NCBI RefSeq assembly: GCF_039536205.1
Contig: NZ_BAAAYL010000001.1
Span: forward strand, 5,146,001-5,210,000
From: Streptomyces sannanensis
Lineage (GTDB): Bacteria; Actinomycetota; Actinomycetes; Streptomycetales; Streptomycetaceae
Reading direction: 5' to 3'
DNA: 64,000 bases
Part shown: positions 28,269 to 36,835 of the stretch, in pieces
Position numbering within the stretch: position 1 is the first letter of the stretch
How the letters are laid out: the number at the start of each line of letters is the position of its first letter
Notes under the pieces: model-generated
Databases searched by the model: none
The model's input: only the letters and a program-made list of their open reading frames with translations
What the model was told of the DNA's origin: nothing
Translations under genes and position numbers: made by a program

Positions 28269-29920
28269 TTGATGTCCGCTGTACGGCCGGTGGGCACCGG
28301 GTCGGCGGGTTCGTCCGGGCCGGCAGGACTGTCCGGGTCGGCGGAGCCGACGGAGTCAGGCGCACCCCCGCGTACCGCGTCCGCCGCCGCGTACAGTTCG
28401 GCGGGCCGCACTCCGCCGAAAGCGGCGACGAGACAGCCGTCGGGCCTGACCAGCAGCACGGTGTGCGCGGCGGCTTCGGGATAGTTCTCGGCGACCAGCA
28501 GCTCGGCCCGTACCGGCAGAGCGGTCACCGCGGCGGCGAGCCGCGGCATGACGCCGGCCGTCATCCAGTGCCGCCGTTCCCATACGCCCGTGCCCGGGGC
28601 GACCAGCACCACCAGCAGCCGGCCTTGTCCGAGCCGGTCGTGCAGCCGCACGGTCGCACCGTCCGGCGCCGTGACCCGTACATCCTCGACCCGCGCACCC
28701 ACCTCCGTCCCGACGAGCGTCTGCGAACCGGCGCGCGGAGGTGCGAGGGGGGTGTGCGGGTAGGCGGGGGGCGCGCCCAACGGCCCGAGCCCCAGATGCC
28801 CGTCCGTCAGCAGGGTGTCGTGGCCGCGCGCCGCCCCCGGGATGTAGGTGCGCAGCCCTCCGCCGCCACGCAGCACCGGCATCGCCTGGTCGGCGGCGCG
28901 CAGCCGGGCGGCGACGGCGGTGCGCCGCTCCGACTGGTAGCTGTCGAGCAGGGTGTCCGACGCTCCGTGGTGCCAGGCCAGGGCCAGTTTCCAGGCGAGG
29001 TTCTCCGCGTCCCGCAGCCCTTCGTCGAGCCCCTGCGTGCCGAGGGCGCCGAGCAGATGTGCGGCGTCCCCGGCGAGGAAGGCCCGCCCGACCCGCCAGC
29101 GGCGGGCCAGCCGGTGGTGCAGGGTGTGGACGCCGGTGTCGAGCAGTTCGTACGGAGGAGCCTCACCGCACAGGCCGGTCAGGGTGTTCCGTACCCGCGC
29201 GACCAGCGAGTCGGGGGTGACGAGCTCGCCGCTGGGCGGCAGCAGCCAGTCGAACCGCCAGGCGCTGTCCGGCAGCGGTCGGGCCGTCACCTCGGCCCCG
29301 ACGCCCGGCCAGTTCGGCAGCCGGTACAACAATGCCTCGCCGGGCCAGGGAAGTTCGACGCGCAGCGCCGCCACCGCGTGCCGTTCCACCGCCGTACGCC
29401 CCGGGAAGCGGACGCCGAGCAGTTTGCGCACGGTGGACCGGGCTCCGTCGCAGCCGACCAGATGACTGCCGCGCCACCAGGTGGGCTCGGTGCCGCGCGT
29501 GTGGACGGTGACACCGTCGTCGTCCTGTTCGATCGTGTCGACGCGGCTGTCGGTGACGACATCGACGAGCGGCTGGGCCATGGCGGCCTCGTGCAGCCCC
29601 CGGGTCAGCGCGTGCTGCGGGAGGTGCAGCGGCGATTCCCCGCCGTCGCCGCCCTCCCCGAAGTCGAACTGCCGCAGCAGTTGCTTGCGCCGGAAGGTGC
29701 GCCAGGCGACCCAGCGGGTCCCTTCGTCATGGATCGTGGTGCAGCCCAGCCGCTCGGCGAACGCGACGGTGTCCGGCCGCAGTATGGCGGTGCGGGCCGG
29801 ACGTGGCTCATCCTTGCCGGGGCCCTCGTCGAGGACGACAGTGGGCACGCCCTGTGCGGCAAGCGCGAGGGCCAGCGAGAATCCGACCGGCCCCGCGCCG
29901 ACAATGATCACCGGGTCCAC
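28265..29920 (-). CDS. FAD-dependent aromatic-type monooxygenase
   Basis: 551 aa. Rossmann FAD motif VIIVGAGPVGFSLALALA at the N-terminus, a conserved DG (VGCDGARSTVRKLLG, about 160-175), and the second FAD motif GRAFLAGDAAHLLGALGTQGLDEGLRDAENLAWKL (about 280-315). This is the para-hydroxybenzoate hydroxylase/RdmE-like class with a C-terminal thioredoxin-like region (about 400-530), resembling PheA/PgaE-type hydroxylases of polyketide tailoring and aromatic catabolism. No such pathway surrounds it, so substrate is unknown. GTG 29920 follows GAGGAG at good spacing. A perfect CTGTG-N6-CACAG palindrome just upstream suggests a dedicated repressor encoded elsewhere. Confidence 0.88.
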   Translation of the reverse strand: MDPVIIVGAGPVGFSLALALAAQGVPTVVLDEGPGKDEPRPARTAILRPDTVAFAERLGCTTIHDEGTRWVAWRTFRRKQLLRQFDFGEGGDGGESPLHLPQHALTRGLHEAAMAQPLVDVVTDSRVDTIEQDDDGVTVHTRGTEPTWWRGSHLVGCDGARSTVRKLLGVRFPGRTAVERHAVAALRVELPWPGEALLYRLPNWPGVGAEVTARPLPDSAWRFDWLLPPSGELVTPDSLVARVRNTLTGLCGEAPPYELLDTGVHTLHHRLARRWRVGRAFLAGDAAHLLGALGTQGLDEGLRDAENLAWKLALAWHHGASDTLLDSYQSERRTAVAARLRAADQAMPVLRGGGGLRTYIPGAARGHDTLLTDGHLGLGPLGAPPAYPHTPLAPPRAGSQTLVGTEVGARVEDVRVTAPDGATVRLHDRLGQGRLLVVLVAPGTGVWERRHWMTAGVMPRLAAAVTALPVRAELLVAENYPEAAAHTVLLVRPDGCLVAAFGGVRPAELYAAADAVRGGAPDSVGSADPDSPAGPDEPADPVPTGRTADIN

Positions 29921-29932
29921 GGCGCGACTCCT

Positions 29933-29948
29933 CTGTGCACGATCACAG
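29933..29948 (-). promoter_or_regulatory. Candidate operator upstream of the monooxygenase
   Basis: ctgtgcacgatcacag contains the inverted repeat CTGTG-N6-CACAG, placed between the likely -10 and the GTG start at 29920. A candidate promoter reads TTGACG (29977-29982) with TTGCAT or TGCATA 17-18 bp away (29953-29959). The regulator is not in the window. Confidence 0.5.
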
Positions 29949-29996
29949 AACGTATGCAACCCACTGCCGGTGCTTGCGTCAAGTGACCGCGGGCAG

Positions 29997-30037
29997 CGGT
30001 GAGGGGCAGTGGCGGAATGCGCCCCTGCCCCTCACCG
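29997..30037. terminator. Terminator of the glu operon
   Basis: cggtgaggggcag and ctgcccctcaccg form a perfect 13-bp stem with a 15-nt loop, 13 nt after the gluD stop on the minus strand. Confidence 0.85.
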
Positions 30038-30049
30038 TTCGATCCGCCG

Positions 30050-30961
30050 TCAGCCGGCCCTTGCTTCCTCGGCATGGAGTCCCGGACCGCCCATGGTCTC
30101 CGTCTCCTCCATGGCGTCGGCGCCGAGGACCGCGCCGCCGGACTTCCCGGCGCGGCGCAGTCTGCGCTCCAGCCGGCTCGCGAAGGAGGTGAGCAGGTAG
30201 TTGACCAGGATGTAGATCAGCGCGATGACGGTCATGGTCGCGATGGTGTTCGCGCCGTAGTTCGCCGTGATCTGCCGGTTCTGCGAGAGCAGTTCGTTGA
30301 AGCCGAGCAGGGCGCCACCGAGTGCCGTGTCCTTCACGATGACGACGAGCTGGCTGACCAGGGCCGGGAGCATGACGGTGACGGCCTGCGGCAGCAGGAC
30401 GTTGGTCATGGTCTGGCCCTTGCGCATGCCGATGGCCTTGGCGGCATCGGTCTGGCCGCGCGGCAGGGAATGCACGCCGGCCCGTACGACCTCGGCGATG
30501 ACCGACGAGTTGTAGAGGACCAGCCCGGTCACGACCGCGTACAGCGGACGGTCGTCGGACGGGATGTCGGTGTACTGCGAGTAGGCCTCGTTGGCGAACA
30601 CCATCAGGAGCAGCACCGGGATGGCGCGGAAGAACTCCACGACGGTGCCCGCGACCGTGCGGACCGCGGCGTGGTCGGAGAGCCGGCCGATGCCGAGCAG
30701 CGCGCCCAGGGGCAGCGCTATCACGATCGCCAGTGCGGCAGCCTTGAGCGTTTCCGTCAGGCCCGGGATCAGATACGTCGTCCAGACCTCGGAGTCCGTG
30801 ACGAACGGGCTCCATTTCTCCGCGGTGAGCTGGTCCTTCTCGGCCATGACGCCGAGGAACCACCAGGCCACCAGGCCGAGGACGACCAGGAAGGCGACGG
30901 TGTAGAGGACGTTCCGCCGCTTGGCGCGAGGGCCGGGGGCGTCGTACAGAACGGAGGTCAT
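30050..30961 (-). CDS. gluD: Glutamate ABC transporter permease GluD
   Basis: 303 aa polar amino-acid permease of the HAAT/PAAT class. A membrane segment near 18-42 is followed by a larger periplasmic loop and the transmembrane core; the EAA loop is SLPRGQTDAAKAIGMRKGQTMTNVLLPQA (about 168-196), which contacts the ATPase. It pairs with GluC to form the channel. The ATG overlaps the gluC stop (ATGA), so it is translationally coupled. The C-terminal tail (about 265-303) is hydrophilic and rich in Gly/Glu. Gene order gluA-B-C-D matches S. coelicolor and Corynebacterium gluABCD, where the system imports glutamate. Confidence 0.93.
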   Translation of the reverse strand: MTSVLYDAPGPRAKRRNVLYTVAFLVVLGLVAWWFLGVMAEKDQLTAEKWSPFVTDSEVWTTYLIPGLTETLKAAALAIVIALPLGALLGIGRLSDHAAVRTVAGTVVEFFRAIPVLLLMVFANEAYSQYTDIPSDDRPLYAVVTGLVLYNSSVIAEVVRAGVHSLPRGQTDAAKAIGMRKGQTMTNVLLPQAVTVMLPALVSQLVVIVKDTALGGALLGFNELLSQNRQITANYGANTIATMTVIALIYILVNYLLTSFASRLERRLRRAGKSGGAVLGADAMEETETMGGPGLHAEEARAG

Positions 30962-31632
30962 CGCTTCACCGCCACTCGCTTGGCCACCCAGCCCAGCAGC
31001 AGACCGGTCGGGAGGGTGAGGACGATGAACCCGAACGCGAAGATCGCGAAGACCGTGAAGAGCGCCTGGGCCTCGTTCTCGAGCATTTCCTTCATCAGCA
31101 GCGCGGCTTCGGCCACACCGATCGCCGCGGCAACAGTGGTGTTCTTGGTCAGTGCGATCAGTACGTTCGCCAGTGGGGCGACGCTCGCGCGAAAGGCCTG
31201 CGGCAGCACTATCAGCCCCAGCACCTGGGTGAAGCTCAGGCCCAGTGCGCGGGCCGCCTCGGCCTGGCCGACCGGCACCGTGTTGATGCCGGACCGCAGT
31301 GCCTCGCAGACGAAGGTGCCGGTATAGGCGACGAATCCGAGAACGGCCAGTCGGAAGCCGGTCTCCTTGAAGGTGTCCCCGCCGAGACCGAACAGCAGGG
31401 TCTGGTTCAGCACCAGCGACGATCCGACGATGATCAGTGTCAGCGGGGTGTTCCGCACCATGTTGACGTAGAAGGTGCCGAAGCCACGCATCAGCGGGGC
31501 CGGACTGACCCGCATGGCGGCCAGCAGGGTTCCCCAGATCAGGGAGCCGATGGCCGAGTAGACGGTGAGCTGCACCGTTACCCAGAAGGCGCCGAGCAGG
31601 TCGTACTGCCCGGACTCAAGAAAGTCGAACAC
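30958..31632 (-). CDS. gluC: Glutamate ABC transporter permease GluC
   Basis: 224 aa with about five membrane segments and an EAA loop NTVPVGQAEAARALGLSFTQVLGLIVLPQAFR (about 120-150). First hydrophobic segment at about 14-40. It forms the heteromeric channel with GluD. The start is a GTG at 31632, 71 bp downstream of gluB; a strong hairpin (31666-31694) in this gap probably lowers expression of the permeases relative to the binding protein. Its stop overlaps the gluD start. Confidence 0.93.
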   Translation of the reverse strand: MFDFLESGQYDLLGAFWVTVQLTVYSAIGSLIWGTLLAAMRVSPAPLMRGFGTFYVNMVRNTPLTLIIVGSSLVLNQTLLFGLGGDTFKETGFRLAVLGFVAYTGTFVCEALRSGINTVPVGQAEAARALGLSFTQVLGLIVLPQAFRASVAPLANVLIALTKNTTVAAAIGVAEAALLMKEMLENEAQALFTVFAIFAFGFIVLTLPTGLLLGWVAKRVAVKR

Positions 31633-31665
31633 GATGCTCCGCGCTCTCCCGTGGTCGATTGGCGC

Positions 31666-31694
31666 GGCGCGCCGTCATGAGCGGACGGCGCGCC
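31666..31694 (-). terminator. Attenuating hairpin between gluB and gluC
   Basis: ggcgcgccgtc and gacggcgcgcc form a perfect 11-bp stem with a 7-nt loop, immediately after the gluB stop. Such intra-operon stems commonly stabilise the upstream message and reduce read-through, allowing more binding protein than permease. Confidence 0.7.
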
Positions 31695-31703
31695 GGCGGA
31701 GGG

Positions 31704-32531
31704 TCAGCTGGTTTCCTCGATCTTCGGCGCGGGCTCGTTCTTGTAGTTGGCCGGGCCGAAGTTCTTCTGCACGAGCTGGTCCCAGGTGCCGTCGGAGACC
31801 ATCTTCTCCAGCGCCTTGTTGATCTTGGCCTGAAGGTCCTTGTCGCCCTTCTTCAGACCGATGCCGTACTTCTCGTCGCTCATCTTGAGGCCGACGAGCT
31901 TGAACTTGCCCTGGTGCTCCTTCTGCGCGGCGTAGCCGGCCAGGATGGAGTCATCGGTGGTGAGGGCGTCGACGGCCTTGTTCTCCAGACCGGTCAGGCA
32001 CTCGGAGTAGCCGCCCTGCTCCAGGAGGTCGGCCTTGGGGGCCAGCTTGTCCTTGACGTTCTGCGCCGAGGTCGAGCCGGTCACCGAGCAGAGCTTCTTG
32101 GTGTTGAGGTCCTCGGCCTTGGTGATCGAGCTGTCGTCCGCGCGGACCAGCAGGTCCTGGTGGGCCAGGAGGTACGGGCCGGCGAAGTCGACTTCCTTCT
32201 TGCGCTTGTCGTTGATCGAGTAGCTGGCGACGACGAACTTCACGTCACCGTTCTTGATCAGGTTCTCGCGCTCGGCACTGGGGGACTGCTTCCAGGTGAT
32301 GTCCTTGGCGTCGTAGCCCAGTTCCTTGGCGACATACGTGGCGACATCGACGTCGAAGCCCTCGTACTTGCCGTCGGGGGTCTTCAGGCCCAGACCCGGC
32401 TGGTCGAACTTGATGCCGATGGTGATCTTCTTGTCGTCGCCGCCACCACTGTCGCTGCCACCACAGGCGGTGGCGGTCACGGCGAGGGCGACGGCGGCTG
32501 CGGCAGCAGCGGAGGCCTTGCGGAACTTCAT
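31704..32531 (-). CDS. gluB: Glutamate-binding lipoprotein GluB
   Basis: 275 aa from ATG 32531. Type II signal peptide: MKFRKASAAAAAAVALAVTA then TACGGSD, so the Cys near position 23 is lipidated. The rest is a family 3 solute-binding protein (IGIKFDQPGLGLK..., GFDVDVATYVAKELGY, FVVASYSINDKRKKEVDFAGPY). It captures glutamate outside the membrane and delivers it to GluCD. An upstream ATG (32540) is possible, but GAGG sits directly against it, whereas it lies 9 nt before 32531. Spacing to gluA is 34 bp. Confidence 0.93.
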   Translation of the reverse strand: MKFRKASAAAAAAVALAVTATACGGSDSGGGDDKKITIGIKFDQPGLGLKTPDGKYEGFDVDVATYVAKELGYDAKDITWKQSPSAERENLIKNGDVKFVVASYSINDKRKKEVDFAGPYLLAHQDLLVRADDSSITKAEDLNTKKLCSVTGSTSAQNVKDKLAPKADLLEQGGYSECLTGLENKAVDALTTDDSILAGYAAQKEHQGKFKLVGLKMSDEKYGIGLKKGDKDLQAKINKALEKMVSDGTWDQLVQKNFGPANYKNEPAPKIEETS

Positions 32532-32565
32532 CCTGAACATCCTCTATGTCGTAGGTCTTCGGTCG

Positions 32566-33348
32566 TCAGTGGTGCAGGATCTTCGACAGGAAGTCCTTGG
32601 CGCGGTCGCTGCGAGGATTGCTGAAGAACTGGTCCGGCGTGGCCTCTTCGACGATTTTTCCGTCCGCCATGAACACGACCCGGTTGGCGGCCGAACGCGC
32701 AAAGCCCATCTCATGGGTGACGACGACCATCGTCATCCCGTCCCGGGCGAGCTGCTGCATGACCTCCAGCACCTCGTTGATCATCTCCGGGTCGAGCGCC
32801 GAAGTCGGCTCGTCGAAGAGGATCACCTTCGGGTCCATGGCCAGTGCACGGGCGATCGCCACCCGTTGCTGCTGGCCACCGGAGAGTTGGGCCGGGTACT
32901 TGTCCGCCTGGGAGAGGACACCGACCCGGTCGAGCAGGGTGCGGGCCTTCTCCTCGGCGGCCTTCTTGTCCGTCTTGCGGACCTTGACCTGGCCGAGCAT
33001 GACGTTTTCCAGCACGGTCTTGTGCGCGAAGAGGTTGAACGACTGGAAGACCATGCCCACATCGGCGCGCAGCCGGGCGAGCTCGCGTCCCTCGGCCGGG
33101 AGCGGCTTGCCGTCGATGGTGATCACGCCCGAGTCGATCGTCTCCAGGCGGTTGATGGCGCGGCACAGCGTGGACTTGCCCGACCCGGACGGCCCGATGA
33201 CGACCACGACTTCGCCGCGGGCGATGGTCAGGTCGACGTCCTGGAGCACATGCAGCGCGCCGAAGTGCTTGTTGACGTTGCTCAGCACGACCAGGCTGTC
33301 CGCCGGCACGGCGTCCTTGGTGCCCTTGTCCACTGATACTCCGCTCAT
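32566..33348 (-). CDS. gluA: Glutamate ABC transporter ATPase GluA
   Basis: 260 aa. Walker [10 protein letters not shown] (about 52-60), Q-loop FQSFNLFAH, signature LSGGQQQR, Walker [14 protein letters not shown]-loop VVTHEMGF. First gene of the gluABCD operon; it powers glutamate import through GluC and GluD. ATG 33348 is preceded by GGAG at 10 nt. The 5' leader contains a small hairpin (33363-33383). The operon is divergent from the two-component system at 33618; whether that system controls it is not shown by the sequence. Confidence 0.94.
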   Translation of the reverse strand: MSGVSVDKGTKDAVPADSLVVLSNVNKHFGALHVLQDVDLTIARGEVVVVIGPSGSGKSTLCRAINRLETIDSGVITIDGKPLPAEGRELARLRADVGMVFQSFNLFAHKTVLENVMLGQVKVRKTDKKAAEEKARTLLDRVGVLSQADKYPAQLSGGQQQRVAIARALAMDPKVILFDEPTSALDPEMINEVLEVMQQLARDGMTMVVVTHEMGFARSAANRVVFMADGKIVEEATPDQFFSNPRSDRAKDFLSKILHH

Positions 33349-33362
33349 CGGCTTCTAGCTCC

Positions 33363-33383
33363 GTCCTCCTCGGTTGGGAGGAC
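33363..33383 (-). promoter_or_regulatory. Hairpin in the gluA leader
   Basis: gtcctcc and ggaggac form a 7-bp stem with a 7-nt loop, ending a few bases upstream of the gluA Shine-Dalgarno on the minus strand. It could influence ribosome access; function is only inferred. Confidence 0.4.
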
Positions 33384-33617
33384 TTAATCAGGCCCCGGGA
33401 CCGACGTCATCACATCTGAGCGGAAATTGAGGATAACGATCCGGCTGCGGCCGGGCACACTGCGTGAACCGGTTCGTCTCCGGAGTACCGGGTGCATAAC
33501 GGAAACCCGGCTCCACGCGGATGGCCCTTGACTGGCAAGGCCCCCATCGGCGTGGATGCCGTGGTACATGACGTCACCATGGCGCGCGAGCCAACGGGAC
33601 ACCACTGGAGGGAGACC

Positions 33618-34328
33618 ATGAGACTGCTGCTGGTCGAGGACGACAACCACGTCGCCGCGGCCCTGTCCGCGATCCTCGCCAGGCACGGCTTCGACGTCGT
33701 GCACGCGCGTAACGGCGAGGAGGCGCTGCAGGCCCTGCTCCCCGCCGGACAGCAGCCGTTCGGTGTCGTACTCCTCGACCTCGGGCTGCCCGACCAGGAC
33801 GGGTACGAGGTCTGCGGGAAGATCCGCAAGCGCACCAGTACCCCGGTCATCATGGTGACCGCGCGCGCCGACGTCCGCTCACGCATCCACGGCCTCAACC
33901 TCGGCGCCGACGACTATGTCGTCAAGCCGTACGACACCGGGGAACTGCTCGCCCGTATCCACGCCGTCAGCCGCCGCACCGCCCCCGGGGACGAAGGGGC
34001 GGCACCGGCCGGCGAGGGCGCGCTCCGCCTCGGCTCCGTGGCGATCGAGCTGTCCACGCGCCGCGTCAGCGTCGACGGCGAGGTCGTCCAGCTGACCCGC
34101 AAGGAGTTCGATCTGCTCGCGCTGCTCGCGCAGCGGCCCGGAGTCGTCTTCCGCAGGGAGCAGATCATCAGCGAGGTGTGGCGTACCAGCTGGGAGGGTA
34201 CCGGCAGGACGCTCGAGGTCCATGTGGCGTCCCTGCGTGCCAAGTTGAGCAGGCCCGCCCTGATCGAGACCGTGCGCGGTGTCGGCTACCGTCTGGCTGC
34301 GCCGCCCGCGTCGCTGCAAGGCCCGTAA
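33618..34328 (+). CDS. OmpR/PhoB-family response regulator
   Basis: 236 aa. Receiver domain 1-118 with acidic pair in LLVEDDNH, phospho-acceptor in VVLLDLGLPDQDGYEV (about 54-59), Thr in IMVTARADV and Lys in VVKPYDTGEL. A winged-helix DNA-binding domain covers about 140-230 (LTRKEFDLLALLAQRPGVVF, LEVHVASLRAKL, VRGVGYRL). ATG 33618 follows GGAGGGAGA. The sensor kinase begins 6 bp after the stop, so the two form a bicistronic operon. Target genes are unknown; the divergent gluABCD operon and the convergent TAXI gene are the nearest candidates. Confidence 0.93.
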   Translation: MRLLLVEDDNHVAAALSAILARHGFDVVHARNGEEALQALLPAGQQPFGVVLLDLGLPDQDGYEVCGKIRKRTSTPVIMVTARADVRSRIHGLNLGADDYVVKPYDTGELLARIHAVSRRTAPGDEGAAPAGEGALRLGSVAIELSTRRVSVDGEVVQLTRKEFDLLALLAQRPGVVFRREQIISEVWRTSWEGTGRTLEVHVASLRAKLSRPALIETVRGVGYRLAAPPASLQGP

Positions 34329-34334
34329 CAGCCG

Positions 34335-35768
34335 GTGCGTACCCGACTTCTTCCGCTTCTCATCTTCCTGCTGGCGCTGGTGCTGGTCGCTCTGGGCTTT
34401 CCGCTCGCGGTGAGCGTCGCCGCCGCCCAGCAGCAGAACGTGGTCGTGGACCGGATCGACGACACGGCGCGCTTCGCGGCCCTCGCCCAGTTCGTCACCG
34501 ACGTCGACACGTATTTCGGAACCGACCCGGCCGTCGGTGTCACGGGGGAGGACCCGGACAAGCGGCGGGCGACCCTGACCGCGGAGCTGGCCCGCTATCA
34601 CGAGCTGTACGGGATCAAGGCCGGCGTCTTCCGCCGTGACGGCACCGCCATGGGGCTCGCCCCGGACGACTGGGCCGTGCCGGAGAGCGGCGAGGGGCGC
34701 CAGGCGTTCGAGGAGGCCCTCGCCGGCCGGCGCAGTCATGACCCGGACCAGGTCTGGCCGTGGCAGCGCGGCCGGCTGGTCGTCGCCTCCCCGGTCGTCC
34801 GGGACGGCGATGTGGTCGCCGTCGTCGTCACCGACTCGCCCACCGGCCCGATGCGCTCGCGCACCCTGAACGGCTGGCTGCTGATCGCCGCGGGGGAGAC
34901 CGCCGCGATGCTGCTCGCGGTCGCGGCCGCGTTCCGGCTGACCGGCTGGGTGCTGCGGCCCGTACGCGTGCTGGACACTGCGGCCCACGACATCGCGACA
35001 GGCCGGATGAACGCCCGGGTCGCGGCGGCCGGCGGCCCGCCCGAACTCAGGCGCCTGGCCCGCTCGTTCAACGAGATGGCCGACCATGTAGAGGAAGTCC
35101 TGGAGCAGCAGCGTGCCTTCGTCGCCGATGCCTCCCACCAGCTTCGCAACCCTCTGGCCGCGCTGCTGCTGCGTATCGAACTGCTCGCCCTCGAACTCCC
35201 CGCGGGCAACGCGGAGATCGCCTCGGTGCGCACCGAGGGCAAGCGACTGGCGCAGGTCCTCGACGACTTGCTGGACCTGGCGCTGGCCGAGCACGCCGCC
35301 GCGGACCTGCGGCTCACCGACATCGGGGCCCTGACGGCCGAGCGGCTGGACGCCTGGCGGCCGCTCGCGGACGACAAGGGCGTCCGGCTCACCGGCGACG
35401 GCATTCCGGCGGTCACCGCCTGGGCCGACCCGGTCGCGCTGTCCAGCGTGCTCGACGCGGTGATCGACAATGCGCTGAAGTTCACCCAGGAGGGTGAGGA
35501 GGTCCAGGTCGCGGTCCGCTCCGACGGCGCCGACTCCAGGATCGTCGTCGCCGACCGGGGCCCCGGTCTGACCGAGGAGGAGCTCACCCGTGTCGGCGAT
35601 CGCTTCTGGCGCAGCAACCGCCATCAGAACATCAAGGGCTCGGGCCTGGGCCTGTCCATCGCGCGGGCGCTGCTGGCGGCGGGCGGCGGCTCGATCACGT
35701 ACGGGCCGAACGAGCCGCACGGACTGCGGGTGACCGTCATCCTGCCGCGTACGCCGGCTACGGCTTGA
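34335..35768 (+). CDS. Membrane sensor histidine kinase, partner of the upstream regulator
   Basis: 477 aa. First membrane helix at about 5-32, an extracytoplasmic sensor of about 140 residues (PDC/double-CACHE-like size), second helix at about 176-200, HAMP (about 202-255), HisKA with His in FVADASHQLRNPLAALLLR (about 264), and HATPase with N box DAVIDNALKF, G1 VADRGPGL and G2 GSGLGLSIA. The GTG at 34335 is 6 bp after the regulator stop. Its 3' end overlaps the convergent TAXI-protein gene by 11 bp. The ligand is unknown. Confidence 0.92.
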   Translation: MRTRLLPLLIFLLALVLVALGFPLAVSVAAAQQQNVVVDRIDDTARFAALAQFVTDVDTYFGTDPAVGVTGEDPDKRRATLTAELARYHELYGIKAGVFRRDGTAMGLAPDDWAVPESGEGRQAFEEALAGRRSHDPDQVWPWQRGRLVVASPVVRDGDVVAVVVTDSPTGPMRSRTLNGWLLIAAGETAAMLLAVAAAFRLTGWVLRPVRVLDTAAHDIATGRMNARVAAAGGPPELRRLARSFNEMADHVEEVLEQQRAFVADASHQLRNPLAALLLRIELLALELPAGNAEIASVRTEGKRLAQVLDDLLDLALAEHAAADLRLTDIGALTAERLDAWRPLADDKGVRLTGDGIPAVTAWADPVALSSVLDAVIDNALKFTQEGEEVQVAVRSDGADSRIVVADRGPGLTEEELTRVGDRFWRSNRHQNIKGSGLGLSIARALLAAGGGSITYGPNEPHGLRVTVILPRTPATA

Positions 35769-36753
35769 CCGACAGGTAGTAGCGCCTGGCCCCCTCGTGC
35801 AGCGGCAGCGGGTCCGTGTAGATGGCCGTGCGCAGGTCCACCAGCTGAGCCGCGTGCACCTCGCGGCCGACGCCGTCACGGCTGCGGATCACGCTGCGGG
35901 TGAAGCCCTCGGTGAGCTGCGGGCTGGTACGGTCCGTCGTCACCAGCAGATTCGCGACGGCCACCGTGGTCACCGGGAACCCGTCCTGTACCTCGCGATA
36001 GGCGTCGGCGGGCATGGTCGCCGCCCGGTAATAATCGGCGATGCCGTCCTGCGCGTGCAGGGCGGGCAGCAGGTCGCCCAGCGGCACCAGCCGCACCGGG
36101 AACCGCTGTGACAGGTCCACGATCGCGGTGGTCGGCAGCCCGCCCGACCAGATGAACGCGTCCAGCTCGCCGCGCTCCAGCCGGTCCGGGGCGGTGTCGA
36201 TGCCCGCCGCCACCGGGACGATGTCCCGCTGCGGGTCCAGGCCCGCGGCCCTCAGCAGCCGCTCGGCGATCAGCCGCACTCCCGAGCCCGGCTGGCCCAC
36301 CGCCACCCGCCTGCCCCTCAGCTCGTCGGCCGAGCGCACCGTGGAGCCGCGCGGGACGACCAGCTGCACATAGTCGTCGTACAGCCGGGCGCAGCCGCGC
36401 AGCCGGCCGGCGCCCGGTCCGCCTTTGCGCTGGTACGTGGCCACGGCGTCCGCGGTGGCGATGGTGAAGTCCGCCTGGCCGGTCGCCACGCGCGCGAGGT
36501 TCTGCTGGGACCCCTCGCTGGTGCGCAGGCTGATGGTGACATCGGGCAGATCGCGGGCGAGCGCGGCCTGGAGCAGCTCCCCGTAGCGCTGGTAGACACC
36601 GTTGCGGGCGCCCGTACTGAACGTCAGCGTCCCGCTCGGCGGCGTCTCCCCGATCGGGAGCAGCCACCACAGCAGCATTCCGAACAGCACCAGAGCCACG
36701 CCGGACCCCTGCAGGGCGCGGCGGCGGCTGATCCGGGAGAGCGGCGCGAACAT
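35758..36753 (-). CDS. TAXI-type solute-binding protein, membrane anchored
   Basis: 331 aa. A twin-Arg-like, basic N-terminus ([11 protein letters not shown]) leads into one hydrophobic segment (about 15-35, [15 protein letters not shown]), probably an uncleaved anchor or signal. The rest is a TAXI-TRAP binding fold: [65 protein letters not shown] proteins bind dicarboxylates or glutamate-like ligands for TRAP transporters, but no TRAP membrane subunit is encoded nearby. It converges on the sensor kinase gene, so it might present ligand to that sensor; this is conjecture. Confidence 0.85.
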   Translation of the reverse strand: MFAPLSRISRRRALQGSGVALVLFGMLLWWLLPIGETPPSGTLTFSTGARNGVYQRYGELLQAALARDLPDVTISLRTSEGSQQNLARVATGQADFTIATADAVATYQRKGGPGAGRLRGCARLYDDYVQLVVPRGSTVRSADELRGRRVAVGQPGSGVRLIAERLLRAAGLDPQRDIVPVAAGIDTAPDRLERGELDAFIWSGGLPTTAIVDLSQRFPVRLVPLGDLLPALHAQDGIADYYRAATMPADAYREVQDGFPVTTVAVANLLVTTDRTSPQLTEGFTRSVIRSRDGVGREVHAAQLVDLRTAIYTDPLPLHEGARRYYLSVKP

Positions 36754-36835
36754 GCGCGCGATCCTGCCAGCTCGGCCCCGGCCGGAGAAAGGCAGGGGCA
36801 AGGGCGCGGGGCGACCCCGTACCCTGGTGTGCGAG

